Part shown: one piece after another, positions 1 through 9,587 of the stretch
How positions within the stretch are numbered: the stretch's first letter is position 1
How the letters are laid out: the number at the start of each line of letters is the position of its first letter
NCBI GenBank assembly: GCA_937900675.1
Contig: CALCEA010000145.1
Location: 1 to 30,523 of the forward strand
Direction of reading: 5' to 3'
DNA length: 30,523 nucleotides
Source of the DNA: an uncultured Chitinophagaceae bacterium
GTDB lineage: Bacteria; Bacteroidota; Bacteroidia; Chitinophagales; Chitinophagaceae
Program-made: the position numbers and the translations under genes
The notes under the pieces: model-generated
The model's database searches: none
The model's input: the letters and a program-made list of their open reading frames with translations, nothing else
Told to the model about the DNA's origin: nothing

Positions 1-117
1 ATATAATTAACTAAAAATCAAATATTTATAAATAAATAATAGAAATATTGCTACGAATTTGTACTTAGAAATATTTCGTATTAACTTTACATAAACAGCT
101 GATAATCAATACAATTA

Positions 118-3100
118 ATGAACTTCTCCCATTCAAATAATAAGATCTTTTTCAAACCAAGATTCAAAATTGCCTCTATTAAAAAGCTGTTATTTCTTTT
201 ATTAATGTTGTTTGCGTTTGGAGAAGGGTTTGCTGCTTATTTAGGACTTAATAAATTATATATTGGCACTTATTCAAGTTCTTCAGTATTTAAATTCTCT
301 ACTGGATCATCATCTGTTAATGTAGTTCCTATATTAGGCAGAAACTTTTATTTTACTGATCATACTTCAAACACATTATTTGTAAAAACAAATAACAACT
401 GGTTAGGTTTTCTTGAATATTATGATAATAATGGAAATCTTGTTTCAATTCAGGGTACACTTGATCGTCAAAGTAAGGATAATGGAGCTGGAGCTCCAAC
501 AATGTCTATACAATTTACTCCAACAACTTCTGGTAATACAGTTGGTAGTACAAGATATTTATTAGTTGTTCCAGCATACGAATCTAGGTATACAAAATGG
601 AATACAGGAGACATTACTAGTCTTGGGGAAGTAGGATTCTCAAACGATGCTCCTGATATAAATGCAATTGCAGCAGCAAACCCTCAAGTTTACACTAATG
701 TTTATTCATTACCTAATTTCAATACATGTATAAATACTGCATCAAATTATCAATCATTTACTGTTACTGGTTCAAAATTAACTTCAAATTTAACTGTTAC
801 TGCTTCTTCTAATTTCGAAGTTTCTACTACAACTTCAAGTGGAAGTTTTACAAATTCAGTTGTTTTAGTCCAATCAGGAACAAATACAGTGTCAGCTTCT
901 ATTTATGTTAGATTAAAAGCAAACTCTGCTAGTGGATTTTATACTGGTTCTATTTCTGTAACAGGTACAAATGTTCCCCAACAAGATGTTTCTGTTTCTG
1001 GAGATGTATATCCTACAACAGCAATAAGTTCTTCGCCAATTAGTGCTACTGTTTGTGAAGGGAGTCAAACAAATTTTAATGTTTCAGCGGTAGGCGCGAA
1101 TCTAACATACCAATGGCAGGTTTCTTCAAATAATGGGTCAACTTGGTCTAATATCTCCAATAGTTCAACAGATATTTATTTAGGAGAAACTTCGAATTCT
1201 TTGATTTTAACTACTGCCTTAACTAGTGCATATAATGGATATAAGTATAGATGTGTTGTTTCAGGTACTTGTTCAAGTACAACAAGTACAGATGCAACTT
1301 TAACGGTGAATAGTAAGCCTCAATTAACATCGCAGCCTTCTAATGTTACAGTATGTTCTGGTACTTCAACAAGTTTTACTATTTCTGCGACTGGAACAAA
1401 TTTGACTTATCAATGGCAGGTATCAACTGATGGGGGTTCAAATTGGACAAATACTAATACAGGTTACACTGGCAGTAATACTAGTTCTTTAACAGTTACA
1501 AATCCAAATATAACATTTAATAATTACAAATACCGTTGTGTTGTTTCAGGTACTTGTACACCATCTGTAACTTCAAGTGCAGCAACTCTTTCAATAAATG
1601 CATTACCTGCAACTCCTGGCTCCATCAGCGGTAATATAACTATTTGTAAAAACACCAATCAGGTTTATTCAATTATAAGTATAAGCGGAGCTACTAGTTA
1701 TACTTGGGGTTTACCTGCTGGATGGACTGGTTCTTCAACTTCTACTTCAATAAATGTAATTAGTTCAACAAATTCTGGAACAATTTCTGTCACTGCTTCA
1801 AATTCTTGTGGAACTTCAAGTGCATCAACATTATTTGTTGATGTTTCAGATCTACCAGCTCCAACACCAGCATTTAACATTAATAATTCTACTCAGTGTT
1901 TATCAGGAAATGCTTTCTCTTTTACTAATGTAAGTACTGCTGCTGCAGGATCTACTATTAGTTCAACTTTATGGAATTTTGGTGATAATAGTACTGCTAC
2001 TACGTCAAATGCTTCTCATACATATGGTACTGCTAATACATTTAATGTTTTACTGCAAATCACGGCAACAAATAACTGTATATCTTCATTATCTAAAGCA
2101 GTAATCGTAAATCCAGCGCCAACAGCTGTACTATCTGGTTCAAATGCTATATGTGAAGGAAGTAGTAGTAATTTAACTGTTACTTTAACAGGTACGGCAC
2201 CATGGACCTTAATTTATTCAGGTTCTACAAATCCAATTGTAATAAATACAAGCCCTTATACAATTTCAGTAACACCAAATTCCACAACTAGATACACATT
2301 AACATCTTTAAACGATGCAAATTGTACTTCAGCAGTTGCAGATTTAACAGGTTCCGCTACAATTACTGTTACTGCTAATAATTATGCATCTGTTGCTTTA
2401 TCATCAAGTGCAACTAATAATTCAATTTGTTCAACTAATACAGTTACATTTACTGCAACTCCGACAAATGGAGGTACTTCACCAACATATCAATGGTTGA
2501 AAAATGGAAGTATCATTTCAGGACTTACAAGTAGTACTTATTCAACAACTAGCTTGGCGGATCATGATCAAGTTTTTGTAATCATGACTTCTAATCTAGC
2601 TACTTGTTTAGTTGGTTCTCCAGCACAATCAAATACTATAATTACGGAAGTAAATCCTTCTGCTCCAGCTACACCTGCAACAATTACTGGAACACAACAA
2701 CAATGTGCTAGTTTAACTGATCAAGCATATAGTATAACAGATGTTTTAAATGCATCAAGTTATACTTGGACTGCTCCAACAGGTTGGACTATTACATCTG
2801 GGCAAGGTACAACTTCAATTAAAGTTACGACAGGTTCTGCAGGTCAAAATGGAGACATTACTGTTACCGCAAGTAATGGTTGTGGAACTAGTTCTGCTCA
2901 AATTCTTGCTACTACTGTTGTAAATACATCAAATACAATTACACTTGCAACTGGAAATGATTCACAAACCGCATGTTATAATACCTTAATTTCCCCAATT
3001 AGATACACTACATCAGGCACTTTAACAAGCGCAACATTTTCTGGATTGCCAACAGGAATTACTGGTACAATTTCTGGAGGTGTAATTACAATAACCGGAT

Positions 3101-6100
3101 CATCTACAACTACAGGATCTTATAATTATGTTGTAACATTAACAGGAGGCTCTTGTAATGATAATGCTTCAGGTAGTATAACTATCAATCCACTAAATAC
3201 TGCTTCTTTGAGTTCAGCAGCAGGTACTGATAGTCAAACCATATGTGTAAATTCGCCATTAACAAATATTACATATTCAACAACTGGTGCTTCAGGTGCA
3301 ACATTTAGTGGTTTACCTTCTGGTGTCACAGGAGGTTTTTCTGCAAATACAGTAACTATTTCTGGAACTCCAACTGCAACAGGGTCATTTACATACATAG
3401 TCACTTTGACAGGAGGTTGTGGTACTATTACAAAGACTGGAACAATAATAGTTAATCCTTCTAATACAGCTACATTAACTTCGGGTGCTGGTACAAATAA
3501 TCAATCTAGATGTGTCAATACTGCGATATCAAGTATTACATATTCTACTACTGGAGCAACTGGCATTAGTGTGATTGGTTTGCCTGCCGGTGTTTCAGTT
3601 AATTTTTCCAACAATGTTATTACTATTTCTGGTACCCCAACTGTTTCTGGAACTTTTAATTATACAATTACTTTAATTGGTGGATGTAGTAATGTTGCTA
3701 TCAATGGGACACTAACAATATCCGCACCATTGGATAAACCTACAATTACTGCTTCTGGAAGTACTAATATTTGTTCAAGTGGCAGTATTGTTTTGACGGC
3801 ATCAAGCGCGGGAGCAGGCGGAACTTATTTATGGAGTACAAATTCAAATACACAAAGTATTACAGTTTCTTCCGCTGGTTCTTATTCAGTAACGGTAACT
3901 AATTCAAGTGGTTGTTCGGCAACTTCAGAAGCAACAACAGTGAATGTAATTGCTGCACCAAGTGCACCAATTATTGGAACTATAACACAGCCAACTTGCT
4001 CAACTGCAACTGGATCAGTTACACTTTCTGGATTGCCTTCAGGTGCTTGGACATTAACTTATGGAGGAATATCTGTTTCAGGTTCAGGTGTTACAACAAC
4101 AATTAATAGCCTAACGGCAAGTAATACGTATACATTTATTGTTGATAATGGAACCTGTTCTTCAGGAACCTCATCCAATACTGTGATTAATGCTCAACCT
4201 GCAACACCAGCTGCACCAGTTATTGGAACTATTACTCAACCAACATGTAACACTCCAACAGGCTCAGTTGTTCTGACTGGGCTACCTTCTGGAGCTTGGA
4301 CAATAACATATGGTTCTAGTACTATCACCGGAACTGGTTCAACAACCACAATAAGTAGTTTAACTGCTAGTACAACTTATTCATTTATAGTTAACGATGG
4401 TACATGTACATCAGGTACTTCGTCTAATACTGTAATATATGCACAGCCTCCAACACCGTCTCTAACAATTGGTGGTGTTGCAGATATTACCAGTACAGAA
4501 ACTAGTTTTACAATAGATGTAAATACACTAATTAATTCACCTATTAATTATACATTAACTTCGGGAACAAGGGTATATCCTGGAACTTATTCAACTACAG
4601 GAACTATTTCAAATACAACTATAACTGCAGCCATTTCTGGAAATTATACAGGAACCTATGATTTTATTTTAACTGTTTCAAATTCTAGCGGATGTAGTTC
4701 GATTAATTATCCTTTCGTCCTTAAAATCAATACAGTTGATGCAGGTCATATTGGTGTTTTTAATGGAATAAGTTATTTACATCAAAAAGATTTTTGTCTT
4801 ACAAACGATGAAACGATAATTGGTAATCAAGAATCTGGTTCATCTGGCGCAACATATCAATGGCAATACTCTATAAATCCTGATCCATTGATTGAGGCAT
4901 ATAATAACATTACAATAAATGCTACATCAATTACATATACAATTACTGCTGGTTTATTAACACAAACAACACATTATAGGAGAGTTGCATCATTATCTTC
5001 CTCTTCAGCAAATTCAAATATTGTAACTATTAAAATTAATCCAGTTCCTTCAGCGCCAACTATAAACTTAACAGACCCTACATGTACTACTTCAACTGGT
5101 ATTGTAAGTGTTACTAGCGTTACTTCTGGGTTGACTTTTAATTTAGTAGGATATACAAATACTTATTCAAATACAACAGGTTTATTTAATATAGTCGTAT
5201 CAGGTTCTTATAGTTTAACTTCACAAAATACAAGTGGTTGTACAAGTAGTATTACTAGTGTTTTAATCGCATCTCAGCCAGCAACACCAGCTGCACCAAT
5301 TATTGGAACTATTACACAACCAACATGTAGCACAGCAACAGGATCTGTTGTTTTAAGTGGTTTGCCTTCTGGAGCATGGACTTTGACATATGGTTCAAAC
5401 TCAGTAACTGGAACTGGCTCAACAACGACTATAAATAGTTTAACGGCAAGTAGTACTTATACTTTTGTTGTAAGTAATGGATCTTGCACATCAATTCAAT
5501 CTTCTGATGTAAGAATAAATTCTCAGCCTGTAACACCTGCTGTTACTCTAGGCACAATAAGTCAAATTACAAATTCAGCTACAAGTTTTGAAATACCGTT
5601 TACTATAGTAGGAGGAGGACCTTTAACATTCTCATTAATTACTGCAAGTCCAGCATTAAGTGGATTTACAAATATTGCAAATGAAAATCTGCCTTCAATT
5701 AGTCCTATTAAAATTACTATACCTATAAGTACTCCAAATACATATGCTTTTAATATAAGTTTTAAAAATGCTACATGTACATCTACGCAAGAATCTTTTA
5801 GCCTTACAATAATTAATACTTCGTTATTGAATTCTACAATTGCAGTTACTGGAAGTTCAACTTATACATATACAGGAAATACATTGGGACCTAATTCATC
5901 AATCGTTACTGGATCTGATGGCTTAATAACGTATACATACAGCGGAACAGGAAGTACTACTTATGGACCAAGTACAACTCCTCCTTCAAGTGTTGGAAAG
6001 TATAAAGTGATTGCAACTCTCGCATCAAATTCAACTCATAATGGTACGAGCTCAGAAGAATTTATTTTTGAAATTATTGAACCTTTAGTTTTATTGCCAC

Positions 6101-8667
6101 AAGCATCTATTAATTTAAAATATCCTTCATTGTTAGCGTCGGATAGTGTAAAGATAAAAGTAGATATTCAAAATGGAGTTTCACCATTTAAGATTAATCT
6201 TACAAATACTACAGATAATATACAATATAGTTTTGCAAATATAAAAAGTGGTCAATATATTACTTTGCCTTCTAGACAAGTTAATACCAGTTATAAGTTA
6301 AATAAAGTTATTGATGCTAATGGTTTAACTAGAATATCAGATTTTACAAAAGATACAGTAAACCTTGTTGTTTTATTTCCGAGAATTGCTTTAACACTCT
6401 CTGCAGATCCGCCTATTCAAGAACCTGATAATTCCTTCAAATTGAAACTTATCATGAAAATCAAGAATGAAGGTCAGTTAGATTTAAATGATGTTCAGGT
6501 TGATGCAAATCTTTCAAATGTATTTCCCAAGGGAATGGTATATGTATTAGATAGTGTTAAAGTTGCATCTGGTAATTTACTTATTAATCCCAACTACAAT
6601 GGTTTAGGTAATTCAAATACTTCAAATAGTTCAACTGGATTTAGTGCTAGTAGTTCAAATATAAAGTCAAATTCAACATTACCAGGTAATTATTTATTTA
6701 GCAATGGTGTGCAATTGCCAATTTTATACGAAGGTCAAGTTAATTTCTATTTTTCTATAGCAGAGACTAATATTACTACTCCGTTAATTTTACAATTTAA
6801 TTCAAGTGGAAAGGGAGTTTTAAATCAATCTGATTACACAACTAGTTCTGAAGCAACTGCTGCATTTTCACATGATGCTACAAATCCTGATTTACATCCA
6901 GATATTATAGATATTGGTGAGCCTACTCCAACTTATGTTTCGTTATTCCCTAAATATTTAATAGGCGCAGCAATGAAATCTTCTAATGCTGAAGTTGTTA
7001 ATGGAGGTTATGTATATCATTTTGAGACAAGAGTAAAAAATTATTCAAATATGAATATTGATTCCTTATCAATTATTCACGATTTTACAAAAACTTTCCC
7101 TACTCCAGATTCAGCATATGTAGTAGGAAAACCAACAATAAATGATCACTTAATAATTGACACTTTATTTAATGGATATGATAAAAAGTCGCTTGTTACA
7201 AAAGATGGACTTTTGTCATTAGATGATTCTGTTGTAATAAAATATGATGTTTTTGTCAAAACAAATAAAATAAAATATACTTGGTTGAATTATATAGATG
7301 CTTACGCTCATGCAACTATAGGTGATTCTATTTTGTTTGACCAATCAACTGATGGCGCAGAACCAGATCCAAACGGTGATGGAAAAACATTGGAAAAACA
7401 ATTTACCAGATGTTATATTAATTTTAGTATACCTGACCCTCCTTTAGTAATAAATTATGCTTATGTATATAATGCACCTAATACACCAGAATCAATCAGG
7501 CCTTTAGTTAAGTCATATCCAATTGGAACAATACCAACATGGTGTAATCTTGTAACTGCACAATGTGATACTGTAGCACCAAAAACGCCAAAAGAAATTG
7601 GCAGATATATATATGCATTAAAATCATATGATACAACTAGTTTATTATATAGTGATCGATATTCTTATGATACTATAACAATAAAACCACCTGTTCCAAT
7701 AGTTAGTGATTCAACATATATACTTGGATTAAAAGTAAATCCAAAAAATGTCACTAATCAATTTATTTTATTATCTAATGCAACTCCTAAATATTATATT
7801 CAAAGTAATAGCAATGTAAACGTTCCTAATCTTCCAACTTCTATTGGCGTATTTAGATATTGCTTAAGTCAAGTAGTAAATAATATTGAGAGTGACACAA
7901 TATCCTTTAATGTCAGAATGCTTGATGTTAATGATGTTATTCATTTGCAAAAAATTGTTGATAGTGCAAAGCTTCTTGCTAATTCTACATTTAATTATCC
8001 TTTCAAATTTATTGTATCTAATTTAACGCCATATGAGTTTAAGAAAGTTGTAATTACTGATAACCTTCAAAATTCAGCACCTGCTATTTCTAATTTTATT
8101 GTAAGTCAGGTGAATAAAGGAAATTCTTTAATAGCAAATTCTAATTTTAATGGTTCAATTGATATTAATATTACAAGTCCTTCTAGTTCACTTCAAGGTT
8201 TATCAAAAGATTCAGTTTCATTTATTATGAATTTGACACCCAATGGTTATAGCGGTGAATTGTCAAATATAGCCTTTGTTAATGCTGAAACTATATGGGG
8301 TAATGTTACAATGCAATCTTCTTCTTTGTCTAGGCTTGAGGAAAAATCTAAATATGCTACAAAATACAATGTTCAGGATATTATTGTAAGTATTCCTGAA
8401 GGATTTTCGCCAAATCATGATGGTATTAACGATACTTACATTATTATTAGACCTTCATATGTTAAAATAGAATTAGAAGTATTTAATAGATGGGGTAATA
8501 TTGTTTATCAAAATAGTAACTATAAAAATGATTGGGATGGAAAAGGGGGTACCCCCAATTTTGCAGGCATAGATTTAATTGATGGTGGATATTTTTATGT
8601 AGTAAGAGCTGTTGAATCTAGTGGCAAAATAACAACATTCCAAGGTAGTGTAATCATTCAAAGATAA
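118..8667 (+). CDS. Giant T9SS-secreted adhesin-like protein with type B (CHU_C) C-terminal domain
   Basis: A 2849-residue surface protein, probably exported by Sec and then by the type IX system and involved in adhesion or gliding. The ATG start gives a signal peptide with a hydrophobic stretch at about residues 24-40. Residues 45-190 are unassigned. Residues 200-300 resemble a Bacteroidota beta-sandwich repeat. Two Ig-like units (Y-Q-W-Q-V, Y-R-C-V-V-S-G) lie at 310-495 and a PKD-like domain (W-N-F-G-D) at about 580-667. Two families of three repeats follow (939-1202 and 1283-1803), then an MBG-like unit near 1907-1987 and DUF11-like segments near 2090-2250 and 2600-2725. The C-terminal ~95 residues carry G-F-S-P-N-H-D-G-I-N-D and F-N-R-W-G-N, the signature of the CHU_C/TIGR04131 sorting domain. 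It is rich in Ser, Thr and Asn, with few charges until about residue 1990. The PorP/SprF gene 3 nt downstream supports T9SS export. The ligand is unknown. Confidence 0.9.
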   Translation: MNFSHSNNKIFFKPRFKIASIKKLLFLLLMLFAFGEGFAAYLGLNKLYIGTYSSSSVFKFSTGSSSVNVVPILGRNFYFTDHTSNTLFVKTNNNWLGFLEYYDNNGNLVSIQGTLDRQSKDNGAGAPTMSIQFTPTTSGNTVGSTRYLLVVPAYESRYTKWNTGDITSLGEVGFSNDAPDINAIAAANPQVYTNVYSLPNFNTCINTASNYQSFTVTGSKLTSNLTVTASSNFEVSTTTSSGSFTNSVVLVQSGTNTVSASIYVRLKANSASGFYTGSISVTGTNVPQQDVSVSGDVYPTTAISSSPISATVCEGSQTNFNVSAVGANLTYQWQVSSNNGSTWSNISNSSTDIYLGETSNSLILTTALTSAYNGYKYRCVVSGTCSSTTSTDATLTVNSKPQLTSQPSNVTVCSGTSTSFTISATGTNLTYQWQVSTDGGSNWTNTNTGYTGSNTSSLTVTNPNITFNNYKYRCVVSGTCTPSVTSSAATLSINALPATPGSISGNITICKNTNQVYSIISISGATSYTWGLPAGWTGSSTSTSINVISSTNSGTISVTASNSCGTSSASTLFVDVSDLPAPTPAFNINNSTQCLSGNAFSFTNVSTAAAGSTISSTLWNFGDNSTATTSNASHTYGTANTFNVLLQITATNNCISSLSKAVIVNPAPTAVLSGSNAICEGSSSNLTVTLTGTAPWTLIYSGSTNPIVINTSPYTISVTPNSTTRYTLTSLNDANCTSAVADLTGSATITVTANNYASVALSSSATNNSICSTNTVTFTATPTNGGTSPTYQWLKNGSIISGLTSSTYSTTSLADHDQVFVIMTSNLATCLVGSPAQSNTIITEVNPSAPATPATITGTQQQCASLTDQAYSITDVLNASSYTWTAPTGWTITSGQGTTSIKVTTGSAGQNGDITVTASNGCGTSSAQILATTVVNTSNTITLATGNDSQTACYNTLISPIRYTTSGTLTSATFSGLPTGITGTISGGVITITGSSTTTGSYNYVVTLTGGSCNDNASGSITINPLNTASLSSAAGTDSQTICVNSPLTNITYSTTGASGATFSGLPSGVTGGFSANTVTISGTPTATGSFTYIVTLTGGCGTITKTGTIIVNPSNTATLTSGAGTNNQSRCVNTAISSITYSTTGATGISVIGLPAGVSVNFSNNVITISGTPTVSGTFNYTITLIGGCSNVAINGTLTISAPLDKPTITASGSTNICSSGSIVLTASSAGAGGTYLWSTNSNTQSITVSSAGSYSVTVTNSSGCSATSEATTVNVIAAPSAPIIGTITQPTCSTATGSVTLSGLPSGAWTLTYGGISVSGSGVTTTINSLTASNTYTFIVDNGTCSSGTSSNTVINAQPATPAAPVIGTITQPTCNTPTGSVVLTGLPSGAWTITYGSSTITGTGSTTTISSLTASTTYSFIVNDGTCTSGTSSNTVIYAQPPTPSLTIGGVADITSTETSFTIDVNTLINSPINYTLTSGTRVYPGTYSTTGTISNTTITAAISGNYTGTYDFILTVSNSSGCSSINYPFVLKINTVDAGHIGVFNGISYLHQKDFCLTNDETIIGNQESGSSGATYQWQYSINPDPLIEAYNNITINATSITYTITAGLLTQTTHYRRVASLSSSSANSNIVTIKINPVPSAPTINLTDPTCTTSTGIVSVTSVTSGLTFNLVGYTNTYSNTTGLFNIVVSGSYSLTSQNTSGCTSSITSVLIASQPATPAAPIIGTITQPTCSTATGSVVLSGLPSGAWTLTYGSNSVTGTGSTTTINSLTASSTYTFVVSNGSCTSIQSSDVRINSQPVTPAVTLGTISQITNSATSFEIPFTIVGGGPLTFSLITASPALSGFTNIANENLPSISPIKITIPISTPNTYAFNISFKNATCTSTQESFSLTIINTSLLNSTIAVTGSSTYTYTGNTLGPNSSIVTGSDGLITYTYSGTGSTTYGPSTTPPSSVGKYKVIATLASNSTHNGTSSEEFIFEIIEPLVLLPQASINLKYPSLLASDSVKIKVDIQNGVSPFKINLTNTTDNIQYSFANIKSGQYITLPSRQVNTSYKLNKVIDANGLTRISDFTKDTVNLVVLFPRIALTLSADPPIQEPDNSFKLKLIMKIKNEGQLDLNDVQVDANLSNVFPKGMVYVLDSVKVASGNLLINPNYNGLGNSNTSNSSTGFSASSSNIKSNSTLPGNYLFSNGVQLPILYEGQVNFYFSIAETNITTPLILQFNSSGKGVLNQSDYTTSSEATAAFSHDATNPDLHPDIIDIGEPTPTYVSLFPKYLIGAAMKSSNAEVVNGGYVYHFETRVKNYSNMNIDSLSIIHDFTKTFPTPDSAYVVGKPTINDHLIIDTLFNGYDKKSLVTKDGLLSLDDSVVIKYDVFVKTNKIKYTWLNYIDAYAHATIGDSILFDQSTDGAEPDPNGDGKTLEKQFTRCYINFSIPDPPLVINYAYVYNAPNTPESIRPLVKSYPIGTIPTWCNLVTAQCDTVAPKTPKEIGRYIYALKSYDTTSLLYSDRYSYDTITIKPPVPIVSDSTYILGLKVNPKNVTNQFILLSNATPKYYIQSNSNVNVPNLPTSIGVFRYCLSQVVNNIESDTISFNVRMLDVNDVIHLQKIVDSAKLLANSTFNYPFKFIVSNLTPYEFKKVVITDNLQNSAPAISNFIVSQVNKGNSLIANSNFNGSIDINITSPSSSLQGLSKDSVSFIMNLTPNGYSGELSNIAFVNAETIWGNVTMQSSSLSRLEEKSKYATKYNVQDIIVSIPEGFSPNHDGINDTYIIIRPSYVKIELEVFNRWGNIVYQNSNYKNDWDGKGGTPNFAGIDLIDGGYFYVVRAVESSGKITTFQGSVIIQR
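2932..3723 (+). repeat. Three tandem ~88-codon repeats in the adhesin
   Basis: Copies start at 2932, 3196 and 3463 (residues 939, 1027, 1116), with periods of 88 and 89 codons. Each has the frame N-T-x-x-L, a D/N-x-Q-x-x-C motif, a Y-S/T-T-x-G step, G-L-P-x-G-V/I, an I-T/S-G-x-x-T strand and a closing T-L-x-G-G-C/S. They look like consecutive immunoglobulin-like beta-sandwich modules. The copies differ at many positions, so the duplication is not recent. Confidence 0.75.
3964..5526 (+). repeat. Three ~83-codon repeats in the adhesin, one displaced
   Basis: Copies start at 3964, 4213 and 5293 (residues 1283, 1366, 1726). All share I-G-T-I-T-Q-P-T-C, G-L-P-S-G-A-W-T and a S-L-T-A-S-x-T-Y strand. 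The first two are tandem. The third is about 1 kb downstream, after unrelated modules and another P-T-C-type unit near 5080. The protein repeat is strong while third codon positions differ between copies. This module (x-P-T-C-x-x-x-T-G-S/T-V) is common in Bacteroidota T9SS cargo. Confidence 0.75.
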
Positions 8668-8670
8668 GAG

Positions 8671-9585
8671 TTGAGAAGATATATAAAAATATGCGCCTTG
8701 CTATTATTGAGCTTAAAAAGCTATGGACAGTCTACGCCCATGTATTCTCAATATATGTATAACATGACTAGTATAAATCCTGCCTATGCTGGTAATAGAG
8801 GAGTGCCTTCTTTAGCTTTTATATGGAGAGAGCAGTGGGCAGGTTTGTCAGGTGCTCCTTCTACAAAGTCAATAACCTTAGATGCGCCTACTAAAAATAA
8901 GAAATATGGTTTAGGAGTTCAAGTTTTTGATGATAGATATGCAAATGTTATCAGAAGAACTGGTATGAATTTATTTTATAATGTTAAAATACCCATTTCT
9001 GATCGTGGGGTTTTGAGTGTTGGTGTAAAAGGCGGTTTTTACAACGATCTTAAATTATTGACTTCTGTTAATCTAGGTAAAATTGCATCATATGATATGG
9101 CATATGCCTCCAATTTTAATAAGATTATACCATTGATGGGGGTGGGAGCATATTATAATAGTGATAAGTTTTATTTAGGAGTTTCGGCTCCAGATTTGAT
9201 TCTACTCTCACAAGTAAAAAACTATAAGACAGACTCTAGTTTATTTCAAGTTAATGAAGTTCACTATTTCATGACCACAGGTTATTCTTTTAATGTTGAT
9301 GAAGATATAGTTGTAAAACCTTCTGTATTGCTTAAAATGGCAAGTGGGGCTCCTGTCGAAGCAGATATTAATATGGGACTTTGGTATAGAAATACAATAG
9401 GTATTGGTGGTTCATATAGAACTGGAGAATCAATTCTAGGTATGATTGAGTTACAATTAACGCCACAATTAAGATTTGGATATTCTTACGATATGCCATT
9501 TAGAGTTCCTAATACAAGTGAGATCTTTTTAAGACTTGAATTTGGTAGTTTATTTCCTAACAGTAAATCTTTTAAAATATACTAG
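8671..9585 (+). CDS. PorP/SprF-like type IX secretion outer membrane protein
   Basis: A 304-residue outer membrane protein of the PorP/SprF family. In Flavobacterium gliding systems, members of this family are needed to export or anchor the giant adhesin encoded next to them. The N-terminus has a signal peptide (L-L-L-L-S-L-K-S-Y-G-Q) followed by M-Y-S-Q-Y-M-Y-N and S-I-N-P-A-Y-A-G-N-R-G, which is the family signature, then W-R-E-Q-W-A-G-L-S-G-A-P. The rest alternates in beta-barrel fashion and ends in a strand-like segment. The only start that keeps the signal peptide is TTG at 8671, three bases after the adhesin stop; the next in-frame ATG lies beyond the signal peptide. The position strongly suggests it serves the upstream adhesin. 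No truncation is seen. Confidence 0.88.
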   Translation: MRRYIKICALLLLSLKSYGQSTPMYSQYMYNMTSINPAYAGNRGVPSLAFIWREQWAGLSGAPSTKSITLDAPTKNKKYGLGVQVFDDRYANVIRRTGMNLFYNVKIPISDRGVLSVGVKGGFYNDLKLLTSVNLGKIASYDMAYASNFNKIIPLMGVGAYYNSDKFYLGVSAPDLILLSQVKNYKTDSSLFQVNEVHYFMTTGYSFNVDEDIVVKPSVLLKMASGAPVEADINMGLWYRNTIGIGGSYRTGESILGMIELQLTPQLRFGYSYDMPFRVPNTSEIFLRLEFGSLFPNSKSFKIY

Positions 9586-9587
9586 TT

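Noticed and set aside
58..79. TTTG followed by TATTTCGT as a promoter for the adhesin
   Set aside because: The spacing is only about 10 nt, far from the usual 17-21, and the region is too AT-rich for weak matches to count. The remaining 117 nt before the adhesin show nothing else.
2932..5526. CRISPR-like or mobile repeat array
   Set aside because: The repeats are in-frame protein modules of 83-89 codons with diverged third positions, so they are coding duplications.
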